From assembly GCA_029834535.1 (NCBI GenBank), contig JAQMWT010000421.1, positions 141,098 to 205,097 on the forward strand: a stretch of 64,000 bases of DNA, in the 5' to 3' direction. Position 1 is the stretch's first letter, and each line of letters opens with the position of its first letter. Below the pieces are notes generated by a model. The model was given only the letters and a program-made list of their open reading frames with translations. It made no database searches and was not told where the DNA came from. Source of the stretch: Chrysophaeum taylorii (lineage: Eukaryota > Sar > Pelagophyceae > Pelagomonadales > Pelagomonadaceae). Of the stretch, positions 20,978-29,835 are shown piece by piece. A program made the translations under genes and the position numbers.

Positions 20978-23900
20978 ATGGCAGAGAGGCCAATGACAGA
21001 ACGACCGCAGTGGTTTCGGGACGCACAGGAGCGTCTGCAACGATTCAGTGCAGGGACTCCATTTGCGTCTATTGGAAGAACACCGTTCAGTACGCCCTTT
21101 CAACGGCCGGAAGCCGAGGAAAGCGGCATCGGAAGAGAGGCAAGATCATCTGATAGCCTCGACAGCCCCCCAAGCGTGGTCATCCTTCCGGATCCACGCG
21201 CCGGCGAAGGGGGAGCTACGGTTGCGCCAGACGCAACTTCAAGACCGGGTGAGCCGACGTTCCCGTACGCACGACCCTACGAACGTGCGATGAATGCTAC
21301 GGAGTCATCTCGAGCGGAACCCGGACCGTTTACGGCGATGCGTGGACCAGAGGAGAGTGCACCTCCTAGGCCACCATCTGCGAATACGAGAGCGACAGAT
21401 TTTCGCGTGGATGTCGACCCCGAGGTTCTGCAGACCATCGCCGAACGATTCGAGATGTACCAGTCGCAGATCGAGCAAGTCATACGTGAACTTGAGAGCA
21501 CCCGCCGCGACGCTCAACAACAACGCTCAGAAGTGGAGCGGCAGCGGATCGACAACGATCGACTTCGACGAATGGTGGAGGAATCCATGCGGGCGCATGC
21601 TCGAGAGGCACGGCCAACCTCTCCGGATGCTACTCGTGTTACGCCCGACGATGATGACGCTGTATCGGCACTGACCGATGATCAGCCACCGCGAAGTCGA
21701 CCGGAGCCTACCCCGCACCATCATACTGACCCCGGTTCGGCGCGTCTTCGTGACGAAGAAGAGATACTTCATGTCAAGAAGGGAGCTGCTGGTATGACAC
21801 GTATCACGTTTTCGAATCTCACTGGGCAAATTACTAAGGACCGTGATGAGGTGGACGCGTGGTGGATGCAGTTGCGGCGTATGATGGAAGGCAAGATTGG
21901 TAAACCCTCAATAGCGATGAACGTGATTGGAGGCGAGTATCAACTCGCCACTATGGAAGCTTATCGCAAATGGGAAGCTGAACGGCCGCAGATGTGGAAA
22001 CAATACAAGGATAGGACCATCACACTGAGAGAGTTGCGCCAGCATGATGATGACTGTCTGGATGCTATGCAAGAGGCGACGAAGCTTCCTTGTCCACCTC
22101 GGGCTACGGTTGAGGAGCTTGAACGTGAATGGTTCAATTTACGGCAAGGGAATTTGTCATTGAATAAGTATATCGCGCGATGGGTGCAGAAATTCGGCCA
22201 GTGGAGAGCAATGTCAGGTCGCGATACTGATCCGGCTGCGTTCCGTTCGCACTTCATTGCTGGGCTCAATTCTGAGCGCTTGCGGACGAGCGTCGAACTT
22301 GCTCAGGCCTCACCGCATATGAAAGCATCTACTCTCACCCTCAACGATGTCATTCAATTGACCATCCAGATTTCCAAGATTCTGGAAGCCAACCCTACTG
22401 CCAACATCGAAGAGGCGATTAAGAAGGAGAAGGGAAAGGAGCGCGCACCACGGATGAGGAGAGAGCAGCAGCAGCAGAGGCAGCAGTTGCAGCCAGTCCA
22501 ACGGGTTGGTTATGTTACTGACTCGGGAGTTGGAACCTGGCTACCACAGGGGATAGATAACCATACGCGTCAAGCAATTACGACGTGCCTCAGTTGCGGC
22601 CGGCATGGTAGTTTTAACCACGACAACGGTGTGTGTCCTGTGCCGGACAATCCCTCGAGGAAGAGGCGTGCTGCTCAGACGTTGACGAATGCGGGTTTTC
22701 CAGCAACGCCAGAGGGACAGGAGCAATACCGACGGACGCTTTTAGCTGCAGCAGGACAGGCTTCAGTGACTCAGCTAGCGCCGCGCGTTGTGCAACAGCC
22801 GCAGGTGGTCTACACAGCAGCACAGGTGCCAGGTGCAGGTCAACAGCAGCTGGTTGCAGGCACTCAACAGCGTTTGGTTGCAGGCATTCAACAGCCGGTG
22901 GTCCGAAGGCAGCCCGCAGTGCAGCGGACCGCTCAGACCTCGGTGCGCCTGGAGGATCTGACTACGACTCTCAACACGATGAACTTGATTCGTCAGGCAC
23001 AGCAGACGGCTCCACCGGTTAGAGAGCAACAGTCTCAGAGAGCGAACCCTAGCCAGCGCAATGATGGTGTCGCCGCTCCGTGGCTTGAAGTGCTTGGCGA
23101 AGATCAGGATGACACTAAGCGAGCGGACTACTGCACTGTGCAGTATTCTGAGCTCATGGAGGGCAACGTGTATGACGATGACGATGTTGGGGGCGATGAT
23201 GATAGCTTCTCTGCAGAAGGCTATTTCCCTGGTGACCCCATGGAACCTCCTTCCTTTTTGGTCATCACTGAAGATGCATGGGTGGAGGAGCAGGAGCAAA
23301 GTACCGAAGTGACTGGAGTAGCAGCTAGAGTTCTCTCGGAGGACGAAGATAATCGTGACGAATTGGGGTATACGATTGTTCGTGTGGGACAAGATACCTT
23401 GGTTGCCATGGATATAGTGCCACCGAGGGACGACTGTGCCGAGCGCTATGCCGCTCACCCTTCCATCTCTTCGGATTTCGAGAGTTTCTGCCCTCAGACT
23501 GCGTTGAATACCACTCAGGATCCCGACCATCGTGAAAATAAAGCCGTAAGGTACGATGGCACGAGATCCGCCTCTTTGACGTATGTGCCTGTGGCTGTCT
23601 CTTCGCTAGATGGTTCGAAATATTCCATCATCGCTGCCGGTTTGGATGGCATGGCTGATTCCCCCTACATCGATCACCGCTTGTATCGCAAACTTGATCG
23701 TGACGGCAAAATCATCTATCGTCAGCCACTCCCTACGATTCGTACTCTAAATGGGTCAGGAGGTTCGGGAGCTGCTATTCGAGAATGGGTCATTCTCCGG
23801 ATCTCCTTGGTGCCGACGACATCCATGCTGCTCATGTTCTTCGTTGGTCAAACGAATGGGCAGTTACTATTAGGAGCACGAGAATTACGACTCTTGGGTA

Positions 23901-26386
23901 CGATTTTGGATTATGCGACAGAGAGAGCTATTTTTCGGCGTTCTGAAGTGACCATTGGAGTTCTCAAGAATCGGACTTCCGCCTCGCCACAAGACCAGCA
24001 TGGAATTGTCCTTTACAATGATGCATTCGATGCGACTCCGCAGGTAGTGCAGATGTTCCCGACAGCTAAGCTTGCTGTGCAATACGGAAATATCCAAACT
24101 TGGACGCCAGTTGGTAAACCGTGGAGTTATGACAGTCTACTGCGCTCTATTCGTATCAGAGCGAGTCACCATCACGTTCCTCCCGGTGATCAGACTGCTG
24201 AAAAAGCGGAAGACCAACTTAAATGCCCTGCAGACGAGGAAGATATCATCCCTCATTTCGCGTACGTGACGAGTACTCGATTTCTTCTTCCAAGCCAACC
24301 GTACTTCTTGGAGATGGAGTGCGATGTGCCGCTGGAAAAGGGTCACGTATTCCGACCTCATCGGTCACTCCTCCAAGATCTCCGCCTTGTACCTGGTTCC
24401 TATTCATCGTATTGCGCTGACGAGCCCAACGAAGTTCATGTGGCTGTGGAGCACATTGGTGACGAACCCATTGGTATCGACCCCGAAGTCCCGGTGGTCG
24501 AAGGCGAGATCATGCCGCATGAAGGATGTGTCAACATGCAGCTAGAAGCCACTGATGACGTGTGTCATGCAACTCTTACGGCTGCTGTTGACGACGATGA
24601 AGTCGAGGAGGATGTCTTGAGTGACAGACCTCCTCCTCAGCCACCTCCAGATGAAGAAGTGAAAAAAACACCAGAAATGGAGATGGAGGCGACTGCTAAG
24701 GAGCTGCTATCTAAGCACGCCTCCTTGGTTTGGATACCCATCACCTACACCTTTGTCGTCGTCTACTTTGCTGGCGCTGGAGGATCAACGTTGGGTATCC
24801 GGCGATGCAATGAGCTATATGGCAGTTCATTTCGCATTGTCCTGGCTTTGGATGCTTGTCCTCAAGCCCGAGCCACCTTTGAGCTCAATTTTCCGAAGAT
24901 TCCCTATGTTTTGCATGAGTTGGGGAAATCTCATCGTCGTACATACGACTTGGTGTTGTCGTATTTACATTCAGATTTTTGGAAGCATTCTTATTTTCAC
25001 GCCAGTCCGCCGTGTATCTATGGGTCGACTGCCAATTTGCACTACAGGGACGCACGCAAGGGCGCTACTATTACTTCTTGGGTCCTGCGTCATTTCCGCA
25101 ACGCACCTTATGTGATTGGACGATGGACGCTCGAGCAGGAACCATCAGTGATCCCTTTTGTGCATCACCAATTTTATGTGCCGCGTATTGTCGATTTCTA
25201 TAGTATCACACCAGAGTTGCTGTGCTCGCGCACGCGCCTACTTGCGTGCAATGTTCGCTTGAACCTGCCGTTATTATCGCGTGTACCACCGAATTTAAGG
25301 GACCGTTTTGGGCCAGCGTTGGGATTTACAGGTGGTCACCCGCTCATTATAGTGAACAGTTTCTCATCTACGCGCCCGGCTATCGGCCCTGCCTTCACGG
25401 TGACGCGCAATAAGCTCCACCTAGGACCTCATTTCTCGAACACCCGTCCACTCACGTTGCAGATGCACCAGGAAATTATGACCGTTCCTGCTACGTGGCA
25501 ATGGGGTGCGACAGTTTCAGAGACAGCAGCTATGAAGATGCTTGGCAGTATGGTGCCACCCGCGACTATGACGCGGATTGCGCTAGCAGTGCACAATTCG
25601 TTTGACCCTTCACTTCGAAATTTGGGTAAGTTGCGGAATATTGCGACGACTACGCTAGCCCAACCTGATCACCATATTCTACGGTTTTCACCTTTTGCTG
25701 TAGAGTCGCGCATTCCAACGCTCGACCCTGCCACTCGAAGTGTGTCATGGATTGCGCCCGATGAACTCTATTCTCCTGCGAGTCCTGCACCATCAGCTGC
25801 TGCCCCCACCACCCCGCCACCACCTTCAGTTACATCGCCTGGGACGGCTTCATCTTTTGCAGGGGGCACCGTCGCCACTGCTGTTATGCAGAGCAACCAA
25901 GTCGACAACCAGCCCTCCGCAACTGCTGAAGAAGAAGGCACCGCGAAAGAGCGACCAGCGTATTTCAATAAGTACGACGTTCCGTGGGCGGACGCGCCTC
26001 ACGACGAACATGGTCAACCTTTACCGGTGATGCCTCCTCATTTAGCGGATCAGGAGAGCATGCAGGTCATCCCTCCGACCGTCGCGCAGGTCGAAGAGGT
26101 GATGACTGAATTGGGTATTACAGAGCATCCTGCTTTAGATGATGACGAGAAGCTGATGATGAAGCATTTAATCTCGTATTCGTGGGCATTTTTCGATGAT
26201 GTGATGAGACCTGTTGATTCACCTGAAGTGACGCTCCGGTTCAAAGAAGAGAACCCGACTCCCGTCAAACTCTCGCCATATCGGTTGTCGAAAGAAAAGA
26301 TTGAATGTTTGCGGATGCAGATTGAAGCATGGACCCGAGACGGAGTTATTCGTCCCGCGAATTTTCCGTATTTTGATGTTGCCTAA
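20978..26386 (+). CDS. Gag-protease-DNA methyltransferase-RT (N-terminal part) polyprotein
   Basis: 1802 open codons. Residues about 145-215 form a coiled coil. Residues about 270-480 are a retrotransposon gag core (WWMQLRRMMEG, ELEREWFNLRQGNLSLNKYI, FIAGLNSERL). A variant zinc knuckle CLSCGRHGSFNHDNGVC (CX2CX7HX4C) starts at 537. After a Gln-rich stretch, the retropepsin-like core is at about 880-1000 with LDGMADSPYI (Asp 890) and LLLGARELRLLGTILDY. Residues about 1250-1545 are a C5 methyltransferase (separate entry). From about 1720 the RT begins (AFFDDVMRPVDSPEVTLRF, PVKLSPYRLSKEKIECLRMQ) and is cut at 1802 by a frameshift inside the RPAN(S/F)P motif. Gag and Pol are in one frame with no visible stop or slippery site, so Gag excess must come from processing or another mechanism. 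Confidence 0.9.
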   Translation: MAERPMTERPQWFRDAQERLQRFSAGTPFASIGRTPFSTPFQRPEAEESGIGREARSSDSLDSPPSVVILPDPRAGEGGATVAPDATSRPGEPTFPYARPYERAMNATESSRAEPGPFTAMRGPEESAPPRPPSANTRATDFRVDVDPEVLQTIAERFEMYQSQIEQVIRELESTRRDAQQQRSEVERQRIDNDRLRRMVEESMRAHAREARPTSPDATRVTPDDDDAVSALTDDQPPRSRPEPTPHHHTDPGSARLRDEEEILHVKKGAAGMTRITFSNLTGQITKDRDEVDAWWMQLRRMMEGKIGKPSIAMNVIGGEYQLATMEAYRKWEAERPQMWKQYKDRTITLRELRQHDDDCLDAMQEATKLPCPPRATVEELEREWFNLRQGNLSLNKYIARWVQKFGQWRAMSGRDTDPAAFRSHFIAGLNSERLRTSVELAQASPHMKASTLTLNDVIQLTIQISKILEANPTANIEEAIKKEKGKERAPRMRREQQQQRQQLQPVQRVGYVTDSGVGTWLPQGIDNHTRQAITTCLSCGRHGSFNHDNGVCPVPDNPSRKRRAAQTLTNAGFPATPEGQEQYRRTLLAAAGQASVTQLAPRVVQQPQVVYTAAQVPGAGQQQLVAGTQQRLVAGIQQPVVRRQPAVQRTAQTSVRLEDLTTTLNTMNLIRQAQQTAPPVREQQSQRANPSQRNDGVAAPWLEVLGEDQDDTKRADYCTVQYSELMEGNVYDDDDVGGDDDSFSAEGYFPGDPMEPPSFLVITEDAWVEEQEQSTEVTGVAARVLSEDEDNRDELGYTIVRVGQDTLVAMDIVPPRDDCAERYAAHPSISSDFESFCPQTALNTTQDPDHRENKAVRYDGTRSASLTYVPVAVSSLDGSKYSIIAAGLDGMADSPYIDHRLYRKLDRDGKIIYRQPLPTIRTLNGSGGSGAAIREWVILRISLVPTTSMLLMFFVGQTNGQLLLGARELRLLGTILDYATERAIFRRSEVTIGVLKNRTSASPQDQHGIVLYNDAFDATPQVVQMFPTAKLAVQYGNIQTWTPVGKPWSYDSLLRSIRIRASHHHVPPGDQTAEKAEDQLKCPADEEDIIPHFAYVTSTRFLLPSQPYFLEMECDVPLEKGHVFRPHRSLLQDLRLVPGSYSSYCADEPNEVHVAVEHIGDEPIGIDPEVPVVEGEIMPHEGCVNMQLEATDDVCHATLTAAVDDDEVEEDVLSDRPPPQPPPDEEVKKTPEMEMEATAKELLSKHASLVWIPITYTFVVVYFAGAGGSTLGIRRCNELYGSSFRIVLALDACPQARATFELNFPKIPYVLHELGKSHRRTYDLVLSYLHSDFWKHSYFHASPPCIYGSTANLHYRDARKGATITSWVLRHFRNAPYVIGRWTLEQEPSVIPFVHHQFYVPRIVDFYSITPELLCSRTRLLACNVRLNLPLLSRVPPNLRDRFGPALGFTGGHPLIIVNSFSSTRPAIGPAFTVTRNKLHLGPHFSNTRPLTLQMHQEIMTVPATWQWGATVSETAAMKMLGSMVPPATMTRIALAVHNSFDPSLRNLGKLRNIATTTLAQPDHHILRFSPFAVESRIPTLDPATRSVSWIAPDELYSPASPAPSAAAPTTPPPPSVTSPGTASSFAGGTVATAVMQSNQVDNQPSATAEEEGTAKERPAYFNKYDVPWADAPHDEHGQPLPVMPPHLADQESMQVIPPTVAQVEEVMTELGITEHPALDDDEKLMMKHLISYSWAFFDDVMRPVDSPEVTLRFKEENPTPVKLSPYRLSKEKIECLRMQIEAWTRDGVIRPANFPYFDVA
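24725..25613 (+). other. C5 cytosine-specific DNA methyltransferase domain inside retrotransposon 2 Pol
   Basis: Residues about 1250-1545 of the polyprotein. Motif I VVVYFAGAGGSTLGIRRC (SAM-binding, from 1259), motif II IVLALDACPQARATFELNFP, motif IV HASPPCIYGS with catalytic Cys 1346, motif VI TLEQEPSV (catalytic Glu in an E-Q-E rather than E-N-V context), motif VIII CSRTRLLAC (Arg 1418 and 1420), then a short variable part of about 65 residues where the target-recognition domain sits. Motif IX RPLTLQMHQEIMTVP and motif X LGSMVPPATMTRIALAVH (from 1522) close the domain. All the key catalytic and cofactor motifs are in the right order in one open frame, so this copy could be active. It would methylate cytosine at C5. 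Its substrate (own cDNA, integration target or host chromatin) is unknown. Confidence 0.92.
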
Positions 26387-26391
26387 GAAAG

Positions 26392-27677
26392 GTGCTGAGC
26401 CTGGCACTTCCAATGCTGAGAGCAGCTGTCGACCTACGGCGCCTCAATGCATTGCTCAAGGATGATAGCTGGCCGAGTGTGAGCATGGCTGACGCGTTGA
26501 TGTTTCTCATCGACAAGTTTTGTCGTTCCAGTTTGGATATTCGTTGGGGCTATCACAATTTACGATTGTCGCTAGATGCACAAGATGTGGTCACCTTCAC
26601 TAGTCCTCTGGGAGCGTACAGCTACATGCGTCTACCTTTGGGAGTCAAACCAGCCGGAAGTTTGTTTTGCAAGCAGTTGAACACTGACTTGTCGCAATGG
26701 CTATATCGTGATCTCGTGGCATATATCGACGATATTCTCGCCGGTCACGCAGATACAAAGAATCACTTGCAGTGCCTTGTGCAAGTTATTCCCCATCTCG
26801 CCTTGAAGGGGTACAGCGCCAAGATCAAGAAGATTCATTTTATGCAAGAAGTCATTGAGTTTTTGGGTCATTTATCTACCCCGAACGGACTTCTTCCATC
26901 ACCAAGGTCTTTAGAAGCCATCAGACACATGCCAATTCCTGGCACTTTGTCGGATGCTGACCCTAAGAAGCAAGTGCGATCTTTCCTTGGAATGGGGAGT
27001 TTTTGCCGGCGTTATGTAAGGAATTTTGCGAAAGTTGCAGAGCCATTAAGACAACTGACGTTGCCGGACGTGAAATTCAAGTGGACGAAAGAGTGTCAGG
27101 AAGCTTGGGATGCCATCATCGAGGCTATTGTCACTTCGAAGGGCGTCTATCATCCTGATTACTCGTTACCTTTTTACATTCGAACTGATGCTTCCGCGCA
27201 TGGGTTGGGTGCTTACCTATTTCAAAAGTACCAGTCGTTGACGACGATGGAAGAGAAAGAATCGAAGAGAGAGTTATCGAGTACTGGAGTCGAACCGTGC
27301 CTAAGTCGATGAGGAAGTACGATCCTCGGCGCTTGGAACTCCTCGCAGTACTCTCTGCTCTCGAAAATTTCCGATTTTATATCGAAGGTCATCAGACGAA
27401 GTTAGAGACGGATCATCGTAATTTAACGTTTCTGCGGGATTCGAATCATACGTCTGGACAGTTAGCACGATGGGCTATGCGGCTTGCTGCGTTCGACCGG
27501 GAGCTCGGATACAAGCCTGGAAGCTCCCCTGGCATGCGTATTCCGGATTGTCTGTCGCGCAACCCTATCGACAAATTGATCGAGAAAGATGAAGACGGGG
27601 AACCGATCAATGAAGCTTTTTTTTTCCAAATCCCCACCCCCACCGACAGCTTGCTTCACTTCTCTTCTCTTCGGTGA
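26392..27677 (+). pseudogene. Retrotransposon 2 reverse transcriptase and RNase H, frameshifted
   Basis: RT motifs follow in order: RAAVDLRRLNALL, LDIRWGYHNLRL, SYMRLPLGVKPAGSLFCKQL, catalytic AYIDDILAG, IEFLGHLSTPNGLLPS and VRSFLGMGSFCRRY. The RNase H start IRTDASAHGLGAYLFQ follows. Frame changes occur near 26360-26430 (two, around MLPKKGAEPG) and near 27235. After the latter, RNase H continues as RRLELLAVLSALENFRFYI, KLETDHRNLTFL and LARWAMRLAAFDRELGY up to about 27677. Active-site residues look intact, so the defects are indels rather than loss of the active site. Confidence 0.88.
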
Positions 27678-27911
27678 CGATGCCTACCTGACGGACAGCG
27701 GACCCACCGCAGCTAGTAGCAGTTAGTACGCGACAGAACGTACAGCCAATTCTCGAACGAGTCTTGACTCCGATCAAGCGGAGGATCGGAGGATGAGATA
27801 GCGAAAGATAGCGAAAGAACAAGCTGAGGATGAAACATCAGACGAAAGCTCGACTCTGAACAGAAAGATCAAGACGAGCAGTCATCCGTACCATATGAGG
27901 TTGATGACAAC

Positions 27912-29469
27912 GTGTTGTATAGGTCGATGATTCAGATTCTCAACGTCTTATTGTGGTCCCTCAGTCTCCAGAAGCGTGTGATCGCCATGCATCACCGAGG
28001 ATTGTTCGGAGGCCATGTAGGACGAGACTCCACAGCGAATCAAATCTTAGAACGGTATTGGTGGCCAAACGTCTCATCATCAGTTAATGAGTTCGTCAAT
28101 GCCTGCATTATTTGCCAGAAGATTCGATCCACCATGCCTACGTCATGGCTTGCTCTGTCAACCGAATCGCGTCGGAGATTGCTATGTCCTAGGTATGGAT
28201 TTGATTGGACCTCTGCGAGGCGCTGACCTGTACACGTACATACTCGCAATGTACGATGCAGCATCGCATTTCTTGAAATTAGCTCTGATCAACACAAAAC
28301 ATGACTATTCGATTTTGAACGCGTTTGTGGACAAGATTTTACTTGAGGGATGTCTCCCACGGTGCATAGTCACGGATAATGGAAATGAGTTCGCGAACAG
28401 GTTATTTCGCACGTTTGTTCGTCAATTCAACGTACGTTATCGTACTACCCTTCCGTATCACCCTCAGAGTAATCATACTGAGCGTGTCAATCGATTCATC
28501 AAAGCCTTCTTGCGAGCTGCGATCGATGAACAGCGTCAGCCAGATTGGTCGAATTTCCTCCCATATGTGTCATTCATGTACAATAGGATGTACATTCCGG
28601 GAACGAAGATTTCACCTTTCATGATGCGTACTGGCAAGCAACCCCTGTTACCACCCGATTACAATCTTTTGAGTGAACAGCGTGATCTACCGCAATCACG
28701 TCATCAGATTTTGGTGGACTTTAAGAACAAGTTTGAATTTTATAGTCGACTCGTTACACGAGCTCACCAGAAAGCACAGGAGAGTCAAAAACTCAACTAT
28801 GATGCCCACCAAATTGACATCCAGTTTTCCCCAGGTGATTATGTTCTGCGTTTCGTGCCTAAGACACGCCACAAGCTACGGCCCATTTGGCGCGGACCTT
28901 ACATGGTTACTAGAAAGATCTCTCCCGTCGTTTATGAAATTCAAGACGTCAACGACGATCATGCTGAATCGGTTGTAGTATCTGTACAACAGATTCTGCC
29001 TTTGAAAGTGCCAAACATCGACTCTTCTTCAGCCCCTCTGCATTTACCTTCGGACCGCGACCGGTTCAAACATGGTAAGTTCGTGATTTTCAGGGTGAAA
29101 GGACGATCCAATGCGTGGAAGAAGCGTATCTATGTTGCCGAAGTCTACGAAGAATATGACCACGACAATGATACAGTTGCGCTTCACTACTATACCGATT
29201 TGGGACCGCGCGATGATCCTCGCGTCTTTGATCCTACTAAGCCTCTGGCTGAGCGACGCTTAAGACCAGAATACAAAGATGCGGACGGAGGTAGCTTCAC
29301 ATGCCTACGACCCAACATGGAGGGCTGTGAACCCTGTGTGACTGATTTTCGCCCGGATGAAATCGATGTCCTCGTCACTAACTTCGGTCTCCACAGCAAC
29401 AAAGTTCCTGCTGATGTAGCTGAACGAGCTTATCGTACCATTCGTGAGCGTGACCTTTGTCACCCTTGA
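27912..29469 (+). pseudogene. Retrotransposon 2 integrase with GPY/F and extra C-terminal domain
   Basis: The zinc-binding HHCC unit is in one frame (MHHRGLFGGHVG ... ACIICQKIR, about 27980-28130). The frame then changes near 28120. The catalytic core follows in the 28087-29469 frame: YVLGMDLIGPLRG (D), CIVTDNGNEFANRLF (D) and NHTERVNRFIKAFLRA (E), a complete DDE set. Next come the GPY/F module (LRPIWRGPYMVTRK, VVYEIQDV) and, after a linker, about 140 residues with GKFVIFRVKG, IYVAEVYEEYDHD and VALHYYTDLG. The last segment looks like a small beta-barrel reader (chromo, Tudor or BAH-like), but I cannot name it. The region 27680-27911 between RNase H and integrase is degraded. Confidence 0.88.
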
Positions 29470-29504
29470 AGTCGAGGACGACTTCATCTCAAGTAGGGGG
29501 CTCC

Positions 29505-29835
29505 TGTGGCAGTAACGCCCATTTCCCCCACTTGCCTGCCTGCCACCTGGCTTACCCTGATTGTTGCCCTGGGTTTGCCCTTGCACTTATGGGGGGGGTG
29601 TCATCTTGACACCCTTACCAACGCTTCCACTGAGCCCAATGTACCAGGCATTTGTATTGCTTCCTTGCTGTCTTTTTGATATTACCCTCAGTTGATTGTC
29701 CGATTTCGTGATGGAGTGAGGTATTACGCTGAGATCGGGCGGGTGGTGGTTTCACCCGCGGTTCGGGTTGGGAGAAAGGGTTGTTGAGGCCCCTTGTCCG
29801 GCCAGGAGGGGCGGGTATCTGAGAAAACCACTACA
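29505..29835 (+). repeat. 3' LTR of retrotransposon 2
   Basis: Starts TGTGGCAGTAACGCCC directly after ggggctcc, ends ...ACCACTACA. It is co-linear with 20170-20510 with scattered differences (for example cttaccctgattgttgccct shared, then ggg versus ggt). Confidence 0.88.

Larger units (their letters stand above)
20170..29835 (+). mobile_element. Retrotransposon 2: Ty3/gypsy-like element encoding a C5 DNA methyltransferase in Pol
   Basis: About 9.7 kb, bounded by direct LTRs of about 330-340 bp (20170-20510 and 29505-29835) that end ...CCACTACA. A primer-binding site follows the 5' LTR and a purine run (aagtaggggg, 29491-29500) precedes the 3' LTR. The domain order is coiled coil, gag core, zinc knuckle, retropepsin-like protease, C5 methyltransferase, reverse transcriptase, RNase H, integrase (HHCC, DDE core, GPY/F) and an extra C-terminal domain. 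The first 1802 codons are open, covering everything through the methyltransferase. Frameshifts break the RT-RH-IN part, so this copy is probably defective. LTRs differ by several substitutions and small indels, so the insertion is not very recent. No convincing target-site duplication was found. Confidence 0.93.

Noticed and set aside
20170-29835. Target-site duplication for retrotransposon 2
   Set aside because: Bases next to the two LTRs (ggagt or ccaca on the left, gcaca on the right) do not match well enough to claim one.
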